Origin: a bacterium | GTDB lineage: Bacteria > Verrucomicrobiota > Verrucomicrobiia > Limisphaerales > J093 | DNA: 5,959 nucleotides | Assembly (NCBI GenBank): GCA_021784265.1 | Contig: JAJXTA010000209.1 | Location: 1 to 5,959, forward strand | Direction: 5' to 3' | Part shown: positions 1 through 4,671 of the stretch, one piece after another | How the letters are laid out: the number at the start of each line of letters is the position of its first letter | How positions within the stretch are numbered: the first letter of the stretch is position 1 | The notes under the pieces: generated by a model | What the model was told of the DNA's origin: nothing | The model's input: the letters and a program-made list of their open reading frames with translations, nothing else | The model's database searches: none | Translations under genes and position numbers: made by a program

Positions 1-203
1 ACGCGGTGCCCGGGCGGCCCAGGTCCGTGGCATTCTCAGAGCGGGCGGTTGACCGGCCGGTGGCACTGGGTCCGGCGGCCGTGCCGCTCGAGGCAGCGGT
101 CCCGCTCCGGTTGGTTCCTGAGCCGAAGGGCGGTTTGGGCGGCCCCCGCGCGGTTGCGTCCCGAGATTGCCTCACCCAGTGCCTCTCGTGCAGACTCCGA
201 GCC

Positions 204-1355
204 ATGACATTGGCTGAGCTCCTCGAGAATGAAGCGCTGCGGCAGTCTGAATTCCCGGTGACCCGCGTGGGGACGTTTCTCGCCCACGCCGGGGTGTGCG
301 CCTTGCCCCGGCGGGTGATGGAGGCAATGCGGCAACATGTCGAGGGTTGTGGCGAGGGAGATCAGGAAGCCGGTTTGCCGGCCGGCTTCTTTGGCCGGAC
401 GCGGGAGTTGGCCGCCCGCCTGCTGGGGGCGGCGGCGGGGGAGATCGCGCTGGTCGGGCCGACCTCGCTGGCCTTGAGCTACGTGGCGGCCGGATTGCCG
501 TGGGAGCGAGGCGACAATCTCGTGGTCTATTTCGATGACTACCCTTCGAACGTCTATCCGTGGTTGGCGCTGCGGCGGCGAGGCGTCCAAGTGCGCTGCG
601 TCCGCGCGCCCGCCTTGGGCCAGCTCGAGCCCGCCGAGGTCCTGGCCGAGGTGGATGCGCGCACGCGCTTAGTGGCGCTGGCCTCGTGTCACTTTGTGAG
701 CGGGTGGCGGTTGGACCACCAAACCCTCGGCCGGGCGCTGCGGGAACGGAATGTGCTCTTTTGCTTGGACGCCATCCAGACCTTGGGGGCCTTTCCGACC
801 ACGGTGGAGTATGTCGATTTCCTGGCGGCGGACGCGCACAAATGGTTGTTGGGTCCGTGCGGGGCGGGGATTCTCTATGTGCGCGCGGCGCTGCAGGAGC
901 GGCTGGCGCCGGCCGTGTACGGTTGGCACAACGTTCGCTGCCCGAATTTCACCACCCAGGAGGAGATCGTATTCCAGCCCGACGCGCGGCGTTATGAGGC
1001 GGGCACGGCCAACCTGGTTGGGCTCGCGGGGTTACAGGCGGGCCTGGAGTTGGTACTGGAGGTGGGGGTCGAGGTCATCGCCACCGAACTGCGCCGCAAA
1101 CGCGCCTGGCTCGTTTCGGCACTGACCGCCAAGGGGTGTGTCGTCTGGCATGGGGCTTGTCCGGAGGCGAACGCGAGCGGCATCGTCGCGTTTCATCGCC
1201 CCACCGAGGACACCACCTGCCTGCACGCCCGCCTGACGGCGGCGGGCGTGGTGACGTCCCTGCGGGCCGATCGAACCGGACAGTCCTACATCCGGCTCTC
1301 ACCGCATTTTTACAACACCGACGACGAGCTCCAGCGCGTGCTCCGCGCGCTGTAG
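204..1355 (+). CDS. Class-V fold PLP-dependent aminotransferase (COG0520-like)
   Basis: A 383-residue cytosolic enzyme of the class-V aminotransferase fold (selenocysteine lyase / isopenicillin-N epimerase-like group). Visible motifs: the N-terminal block FLAHAGVCALP (25-35), the GPTSLAL cofactor-phosphate loop (85-91), the pyridine-ring Asp and following Gln in LDAIQT (D189, Q192), the Schiff-base lysine in ADAHKW (K213) followed by GPCGAGILYV, the YEAGTANLVGLAG segment (264-276), and the C-terminal arginine block SYIRLSPHFYNTDDE (R364), which in the family binds a substrate carboxylate. I chose ATG 204 because the motifs begin about 20 residues later and the length suits the family. The frame is open back to position 6, but that 66-residue extension is arginine/proline-rich and matches nothing; no clear ribosome binding site precedes either start. 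The catalytic Cys loop of SufS/CsdA (consensus GHHC) is absent, so cysteine desulfurase activity is unlikely. Substrate unknown. It stands alone on the plus strand. Confidence 0.88.
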   Translation: MTLAELLENEALRQSEFPVTRVGTFLAHAGVCALPRRVMEAMRQHVEGCGEGDQEAGLPAGFFGRTRELAARLLGAAAGEIALVGPTSLALSYVAAGLPWERGDNLVVYFDDYPSNVYPWLALRRRGVQVRCVRAPALGQLEPAEVLAEVDARTRLVALASCHFVSGWRLDHQTLGRALRERNVLFCLDAIQTLGAFPTTVEYVDFLAADAHKWLLGPCGAGILYVRAALQERLAPAVYGWHNVRCPNFTTQEEIVFQPDARRYEAGTANLVGLAGLQAGLELVLEVGVEVIATELRRKRAWLVSALTAKGCVVWHGACPEANASGIVAFHRPTEDTTCLHARLTAAGVVTSLRADRTGQSYIRLSPHFYNTDDELQRVLRAL

Positions 1356-1405
1356 GACGGGAGGGTGAGAACGAGTGCGGGCCGCCCCACGAGCGGCGGG
1401 GGTGA

Positions 1406-1603
1406 TCACTTGCCCGTCGCGCCGAAGGCGAGCTGACTTTGCTCCGGGCGGGGCGGCGGGGCCGGAGTCCAGTCCAGCGCACGATCCACCGCCTGCCGCA
1501 TCTGGTGGAACCACCAGTGCGCCCGCGCCCTCCTCCGTTGGGGGAGGGAGGGCGGCTGGCGGCGGCTGGCGTCGAAGGCAAGTTCCATCTGTGTTTTTTC
1601 CAT
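1406..1603 (-). CDS. Small basic HWWF-motif protein, unknown function
   Basis: A 65-residue protein starting MEKTQMELAF. It continues with an Arg/Pro-rich stretch (14-28), then an aromatic block A-H-W-W-F-H-Q-M-R-Q-A-V-D (28-40), the D-W-T-P-A-P-P-P-R-P-E-Q segment (44-55) and a short hydrophobic tail ending GK. It has no signal peptide or membrane segment. Evidence that it is real: GAAAGG lies six bases before the ATG, which is the best ribosome binding site in this part of the window, and the composition (WW, DW, PEQ) is not that of random GC-rich frames. The pattern HWWF-x-QMR-x(2)-VD-x-A-x-DW-x-PAP resembles small hypothetical proteins I recall from Verrucomicrobiota; no function is known to me. 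It is convergent with the aminotransferase, with 50 bases between the stops. Upstream are a hairpin and a dyad that could be control sites. The high net positive charge would permit nucleic-acid binding, but that is inference. Confidence 0.65.
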   Translation of the reverse strand: MEKTQMELAFDASRRQPPSLPQRRRARAHWWFHQMRQAVDRALDWTPAPPPRPEQSQLAFGATGK

Positions 1604-1624
1604 AGTCGGCCTTTCTGTTTTTGG

Positions 1625-1643
1625 CCCACCTTACGCCGGTGGG
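1625..1643. repeat. Inverted repeat in leader of the small HWWF gene
   Basis: CCCACC (1625-1630) and GGTGGG (1638-1643) form a perfect 6-bp stem around a 7-base spacer. The repeat lies 22 to 40 bases before the ATG at 1603 on the minus strand. It could form a 5' leader hairpin or act as a protein-binding dyad. The stop codon of the decayed PIN frame (1631-1633) falls inside it. Confidence 0.5.
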
Positions 1644-1662
1644 TTAGACAAATACTGTCCAA
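1644..1662. promoter_or_regulatory. Operator-like dyad upstream of the small HWWF gene
   Basis: GACA-AATAC-TGTC (1647-1659) is a perfect 4-bp dyad. It extends to TTaGACA/TGTCcAA (1644-1662) with a single mismatch per half. Length, spacing and AT-rich flanks are typical of a dimeric repressor site, and it lies 41 to 59 bases before the minus-strand ATG at 1603. No convincing -35/-10 pair could be assigned around it. The identity of any regulator is unknown. Confidence 0.35.
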
Positions 1663-1705
1663 GGCGGGAACTTCTTTTGACGGGCCGGCGCGGTTTGCCC
1701 GCGGG

Positions 1706-1722
1706 CGCTGGGCGCCCCAGCG
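1706..1722. repeat. Perfect hairpin, 7-bp stem and 3-base loop
   Basis: CGCTGGG (1706-1712) and CCCAGCG (1716-1722) pair perfectly around CGC. The left arm abuts the 10-bp palindrome GCCCGCGGGC (1697-1706). No T-run follows on either strand, so a simple rho-independent terminator is unlikely. It lies inside the non-homologous tail of the PIN frame, in a stretch (about 1664-1920) where I recognise no gene. Confidence 0.45.
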
Positions 1723-2255
1723 AGCAGACGAAGGGGGTTGAGGCCGGCCCTCTTTTTGGATCGCCCCGGGTTGGGTTTGTTTCGGTGGGGGATGAGCCGG
1801 TGCCCCGCCCAGGGTTTATGGTTGCCGGGTAACCTCGCGCGGGGTGCGGCGCCGACGCCCGCCCGCCCCATGCCGCGGCGCGCGCGTTTCGAGTCGGGGT
1901 GTATTGCGCCCGCTCGGGGTGACTGGCGTCACGGACCAACGCCGCGTGGGAGGGTCCGTCGTCGCCGAACCTCAACCGCGTGAGTTCGTGGGCCAGAGCG
2001 ATGGTTGCGCGCTCGGCGGGACCGAGGTTCGGGCGCGGGTCCGGTCGCGTTGGCGTTGTCAGTGTCACGCAGTCCGGTAGAGCGTTGCTCCAGGTCCGCA
2101 CGCTGCTCTGTGTGCGCTCGTGGTTGAGTTCGTGGCACACCGCGGACGGAATCACCACTTGGCCGGAGATGGACCGCGGGACGGAAACCGCCTGACACCA
2201 CACGAGGTAGTTGACCGAAGGAGTGTCGGCGGCGACGAAGCTCACGGCTGATCCA

Positions 2256-2272
2256 GAATCTCGGCGAGATTC
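2256..2272 (-). repeat. Hairpin just before the PIN toxin start codon
   Basis: GAATCTC (2256-2262) and GAGATTC (2266-2272) form a perfect 7-bp stem around a 3-base loop. On the minus-strand transcript it ends 10 bases before the GTG at 2245, so it covers the position where a ribosome binding site would lie. It could limit toxin translation until the antitoxin frame is translated through it. Confidence 0.45.
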
Positions 2273-2300
2273 CGGCGGTCCTCCAGAACCGCCCGCCGGA
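2271..2300. repeat. Perfect 8-bp inverted repeat, 14-base spacer
   Basis: TCCGGCGG (2271-2278) and CCGCCGGA (2293-2300) are exact reverse complements. Two bases are shared with the neighbouring hairpin at 2256-2272, so the two structures partly compete. It lies within the putative antitoxin frame. Confidence 0.4.
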
Positions 2301-2517
2301 GCGAGCCGGGGCTTGCGTCCACGGTCGCGTGATCGGCCACGTCGCCGCCGCGACGAAACGAACTAAACCCGTGAACGCCGGCAGGGGCGCGACCTCGTTC
2401 AAGCCGGCCCAAGTATCCGGTATTGTGGCGGGGGCATGGAGGTTGGTCCTGTCCGCCCGGCCAGAGGTGCTTGAGGCTGACACGGGCCGACTCGTTGCGA
2501 CTCCTTGATAATAAGGC

Positions 2518-2593
2518 TGGTGGAGCCGAGGGGATTCGAACCCCTGACCCCCACAATGCCATTGTGGTGCTCTACCAACTGAGCTACGACCCC
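2518..2593 (-). tRNA. tRNA-Ala(GGC)
   Basis: The 76-base minus-strand gene folds into a full cloverleaf. The acceptor stem GGGGTCG/CGGCTCC contains the G3:U70 wobble pair that identifies alanine tRNA. The D-arm is GCTC/GAGC with AGTTGGTA. The anticodon stem is CCACA/TGTGG with loop ATGGCAT, anticodon GGC at 2560-2558, reading GCC and GCU codons. The T-arm holds GGTTCGAATCC. The discriminator base is A, and the terminal CCA is encoded (2520-2518). No neighbouring tRNA is present. Confidence 0.97.
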
Positions 2594-2609
2594 AGCCGCC
2601 GATCAATGC

Positions 2610-2637
2610 ACTCTACGGGTTAGCCCGCGGTTGTCAA
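2610..2637 (-). promoter_or_regulatory. Sigma70-type promoter of tRNA-Ala
   Basis: Reading the minus strand, TTGACA (2637-2632) is a perfect -35 box. A 16-base spacer separates it from TAGAGT (2615-2610), which matches four of six -10 consensus positions. The predicted start is about 10 bases before the mature tRNA 5' end at 2593. The -35 box lies within the palindrome GTCAAA-CGT-TTTGAC (2633-2647). Confidence 0.65.
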
Positions 2638-2647
2638 ACGTTTTGAC
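2633..2647. repeat. 15-bp dyad over the tRNA promoter -35 box
   Basis: GTCAAA (2633-2638) and TTTGAC (2642-2647) are perfect inverted repeats around CGT. The dyad overlaps the -35 hexamer of tRNA-Ala and may be a regulator site, or simply two outward-facing TTGAC-like elements. Confidence 0.35.
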
Positions 2648-2649
2648 TT

Positions 2650-2670
2650 GCCCGCGCACCGGGTGCGGGC
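2650..2670. repeat. GC-rich hairpin between tRNA-Ala and sufT
   Basis: GCAC-CGG-GTGC (2656-2666) is a perfect 4-bp stem. It is extended by outer GCCC (2650-2653) and GGGC (2667-2670), with a GC bulge on one side. It lies upstream of the tRNA promoter and downstream of sufT and has no T-run, so it may be a second weak transcript-end structure for sufT. Confidence 0.3.
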
Positions 2671-2680
2671 GGGGCGCAGG

Positions 2681-2704
2681 CGGCCGCCGGGAGAGTGGCG
2701 GCCG
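2681..2704 (-). terminator. Candidate hairpin terminator downstream of sufT
   Basis: CGGCCGCC (2681-2688) and GGCGGCCG (2697-2704) form a perfect 8-bp, all-G/C stem with an 8-base loop, starting 24 bases past the sufT stop on the minus strand. No T-tract follows, so it is not a classical intrinsic terminator. It may act with rho or protect the mRNA 3' end. Confidence 0.35.
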
Positions 2705-2728
2705 AGGCTCCCCGGGGGGCAGTCGCGC

Positions 2729-3283
2729 CTACTCCAAGCCGAGGAGGTGCCGGCCTTCCGGGCTGATCATCGACTGGTGCCAGGGCGGCTCCCAGACGAT
2801 CTCGACGCTGGCGTCCTCGACGCCCGGAATGGCGAGGAGTTTCTGTTGGGCATCGGCGGCGATGGCCGGTCCCATGCCGCAGCCCGGAGCGGTGAGCGTC
2901 ATTTTGACAAAGACCTTGCTGCCGCCTTGCGGCAGCGGTTCGACTCCCAAGTCATAGACCAGGCCCAGATCGACAATGTTGACCGGGATTTCGGGATCGT
3001 AACAGGTGCGCAAGGCGTTCCAGACGGCCTGTTCGCCGATTGGCGAGGCAGGATCAGTTGCGGTTGGCCCTCCTCCGCTGGCCGCCGTCGGGGCCATGCC
3101 AAGGGCGTCCGCGTCCTGTGGGGCGATACGGAAGAGCCCGCCCAGGGCCTGAACGGTGTAGGCGCCGCCGAGGGTCTGGGTGATGGTCACCGGCGTACCG
3201 GCCGGCAGGGTCACGGTATTGCCGGCGGGTATCTGGACGGCGTCACAATCCCGAGTTAATTCCAGCGTCGAGGCATCCTGCAT
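2729..3283 (-). CDS. sufT: Iron-sulfur cluster assembly protein SufT
   Basis: A 184-residue cytosolic protein of the SufT family, implicated in iron-sulfur cluster assembly or maturation of Fe-S proteins. The N-terminal part (about 7-62) carries the SufT signature: LTRDCDAVQIPAG, LPAGTPVTITQTLGG and RIAPQDADALG. After a low-complexity Ala/Gly/Pro/Thr linker (63-82) comes a MIP18/DUF59 domain (about 84-168). It has YDPEIPVNIVDLGLVYDL, the conserved cysteine in TAPGCGMGP (C135), IPGVEDASVEIVWEPPW, and the usual tail ISPEGRHLLGL. The ATG at 3283 puts the signature at the very N-terminus, as in the family. The frame is open further upstream, but those residues are arginine/proline-rich and unrelated. 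No good ribosome binding site precedes the ATG; an AGGAG at 3322-3318 lies 34 bases away, too far to serve it. It follows the permease stop by 98 bases on the same strand. No sufB, sufC, sufD or sufS lies in the window. Confidence 0.92.
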   Translation of the reverse strand: MQDASTLELTRDCDAVQIPAGNTVTLPAGTPVTITQTLGGAYTVQALGGLFRIAPQDADALGMAPTAASGGGPTATDPASPIGEQAVWNALRTCYDPEIPVNIVDLGLVYDLGVEPLPQGGSKVFVKMTLTAPGCGMGPAIAADAQQKLLAIPGVEDASVEIVWEPPWHQSMISPEGRHLLGLE

Positions 3284-3381
3284 GGGGCGAACGTAATCGA
3301 TAGCGGCGGAAGTGCAACTCCTGAGGGGATGGGGGAGCCGGGGTGGTGGGCGGGGCAGGCTGCTGGCGAATGTCGGGCGGC

Positions 3382-4662
3382 CTACTCGTAGCGGAGGGAT
3401 TCGATGGGGTCGAGGTTGGCGGCCTTGAACGCCGGGTAGGTGCCGAAGAGGATGCCGACCAGGGAGCAGATCGAGAGGCCGATCACCACCCAATCGACGG
3501 GAATGGCCGGCGGGACTTTGAGCCAGTAGGCGGCGGCGTTGCCACCCGCGATGCCGAGCAATACCCCGATCACCCCACCCACCTCGCACAAGACCACCGC
3601 CTCCATGATGAACTGCACCATGATGTTGCGTTTCTTGGCACCGATCGCGCGCCGGATGCCAATCTCGCGGGTCCGTTCGGTGACAGAGACGAGCATGATG
3701 TTCATGATCCCGACCCCGGCGGCCAGGAGGGCGATCGAACTGATCACCGCCACGCCGATCCGGACGGTCATGGTGAAGTTGTTGAATTGGGCGATGAGCG
3801 AGTCATTGGAGAAGATCTCGAAGTCGTCTTCGGCCCCGGGCGGCACCTTGCGGACGGCGCGCAGGATGCCGCGGACCTGCTCGACGGTGTCGTCATACAG
3901 GCCTGGATCGGTTTGGACTAGGATCGAGAGGCTGCGCCAGATGCGCCCGTAGCGGTTGAGGCCGGTAGTGACGGGGATCACGGCGAAGTTATCTTGATCG
4001 CCGCCCAAGGCGTTGCCCTTGGTCTCCAGGACACCGACGACGGTGTAGCCGATGCCATCGAACTTGATCCGGTCCCCGAGGGCGGAGCCGAAAGGGAAGA
4101 GCAAGGTGGCGAGTTTATGGCCCAGGACGCAGACATCGTGGGCGCTGTCCACATCGGTCTCGGTGAGGCTGCGGCCTTCGGCCACGATCCAGTTGCGGGC
4201 CGGAAAGGACCCCGGCGTGCCTCCGATGAGGTTGACGTTGGGCGGGGTCTCCTGGTAGCGGGAGAGGGCTTCGCCGGTCGAGAGGTACGATTCCAAACCC
4301 ACGCTCCGGGCGAGGGTGGCGCGTTCCATGACGCGGTGGCCTTGCGCCAGGGTGATATTCTTGCGCCGCCAGAATTTCTCGAACCCCTCCGGGCCGCCGA
4401 AATAGACGCCGGGCCACTTGCGCACTTGGAAGGTGTTGCTGCCCAGTTGACTGAGTTCCTTCTCGATGTTGCTCTGGAGCACGCGCACAGCGGTCATGAC
4501 CACGATGATGGAGAAGACGCCGACCAGCACGCCCAGGAGGGTCAAGGCGGAGCGCAGCTTGTGGGCGGTCAAGGCGTTCATGGCCATCATGAAGCTCTCC
4601 TTGATCTCCGCGCGGAGGAACGCGCCGACACCGCGGCGGGAACGGGCAGGAGGAGGCGTCAT
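3382..4662 (-). CDS. ABC transporter permease, MacB/FtsX family (second of pair)
   Basis: A 426-residue inner-membrane permease of the type VII (MacB-like) ABC class, which moves substrates or transmits force across the envelope rather than forming a classical channel. The N-terminal MacB_PCD domain comprises the cytoplasmic NALTAHKLRSALTLLGVLVG block, TM1 (about 38-60) and a large periplasmic region (about 61-298). The C-terminal FtsX domain has TM2 (about 301-325), the signature SVTERTREIGIRRAIGAKKR (326-345), TM3 (about 353-380) and TM4 (about 390-410), and ends LDPIESLRYE. No ATPase domain is fused, so a separate ATP-binding subunit is required. The ATG at 4662 follows the upstream permease stop by nine bases, with a modest AGGA nearby, implying translational coupling. 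The first ~20 residues (Pro/Arg-rich) exceed the paralogue's N-terminus, so a slightly later start cannot be excluded. Substrate unknown. Confidence 0.9.
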   Translation of the reverse strand: MTPPPARSRRGVGAFLRAEIKESFMMAMNALTAHKLRSALTLLGVLVGVFSIIVVMTAVRVLQSNIEKELSQLGSNTFQVRKWPGVYFGGPEGFEKFWRRKNITLAQGHRVMERATLARSVGLESYLSTGEALSRYQETPPNVNLIGGTPGSFPARNWIVAEGRSLTETDVDSAHDVCVLGHKLATLLFPFGSALGDRIKFDGIGYTVVGVLETKGNALGGDQDNFAVIPVTTGLNRYGRIWRSLSILVQTDPGLYDDTVEQVRGILRAVRKVPPGAEDDFEIFSNDSLIAQFNNFTMTVRIGVAVISSIALLAAGVGIMNIMLVSVTERTREIGIRRAIGAKKRNIMVQFIMEAVVLCEVGGVIGVLLGIAGGNAAAYWLKVPPAIPVDWVVIGLSICSLVGILFGTYPAFKAANLDPIESLRYE

Positions 4663-4671
4663 CGCAGCGTC

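Larger units (their letters stand above)
1631..2245 (-). pseudogene. Decayed PIN-domain toxin (DUF3368/VapC-like)
   Basis: PIN-domain toxins are Mg2+-dependent ribonucleases that cut tRNA, rRNA or mRNA and are held inactive by a partner antitoxin. The GTG start at 2245 gives MSFVAADTPSVNYLV, then GQVVIPSAVCHEL (28-40), a Val-Arg-x-Trp segment (49-52), LGPAERATIALAHEL (74-88) and a DDGP block (95-98). This is the order expected for a DUF3368-type PIN protein. The acidic positions D7, E39, E78 and D95/D96 are all kept. Resemblance ends near residue 108 (about position 1922). The remaining ~96 residues are Pro/Arg/Gly-rich with no PIN character, and the expected VTGTLGVL-like segment is missing. 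The gap between AHEL and DDGP looks about one residue short, suggesting small indels. The GTG overlaps the TGA of the preceding frame (GTGA), the usual antitoxin-toxin coupling. The gene is probably truncated and inactive, although the frame is formally intact. Confidence 0.6.
2242..2412 (-). pseudogene. Possible antitoxin remnant upstream of the PIN toxin
   Basis: An open frame ends in TGA at 2244-2242 and shares four bases (GTGA) with the toxin start. Its last residues, GSLRRAVLEDRRNLAEILDQP, are charged and helix-like, as in many small antitoxins. The start is unclear: TTG at 2412 gives 56 residues, GTG gives about 32, and no ribosome binding site supports either. Further upstream the frame runs into the tRNA gene and cannot be coding. 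I recognise no antitoxin family (no clear ribbon-helix-helix, AbrB or Phd motif), so only the position and the overlap support this call. Confidence 0.25.

Noticed and set aside
52..61. ACCGGCCGGT palindrome near the left edge
   Set aside because: A 10-bp GC palindrome is expected by chance in DNA this GC-rich, and no promoter or gene start lies beside it.
6..203. Upstream ATG at position 6 as the aminotransferase start
   Set aside because: The added 66 residues are Arg/Pro/Ala-rich without homology. The conserved N-terminal motif lies about 25 residues after ATG 204.
1381..1397. GCCGC/GCGGC hairpin between the convergent stops as a shared terminator
   Set aside because: It has only five base pairs and no T-run on either strand, too weak to call.
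1075..1662. A 195-residue minus-strand frame across the aminotransferase end and the small gene
   Set aside because: It is Arg/Pro-rich shadow sequence without motifs. It overlaps the HWWF gene in another frame and has no ribosome binding site.
1929..2606. A 225-residue minus-strand frame running through tRNA-Ala
   Set aside because: Its N-terminus (GRSSVGRAPQWHCGGQGFE) is the familiar mistranslation of a tRNA gene. The remainder overlaps the PIN frame.
3343..3921. A 192-residue plus-strand frame opposite the end of the second permease
   Set aside because: It is rich in Asp, His and Glu as the complement of the permease codons, and has no domain. The permease on the other strand explains it.
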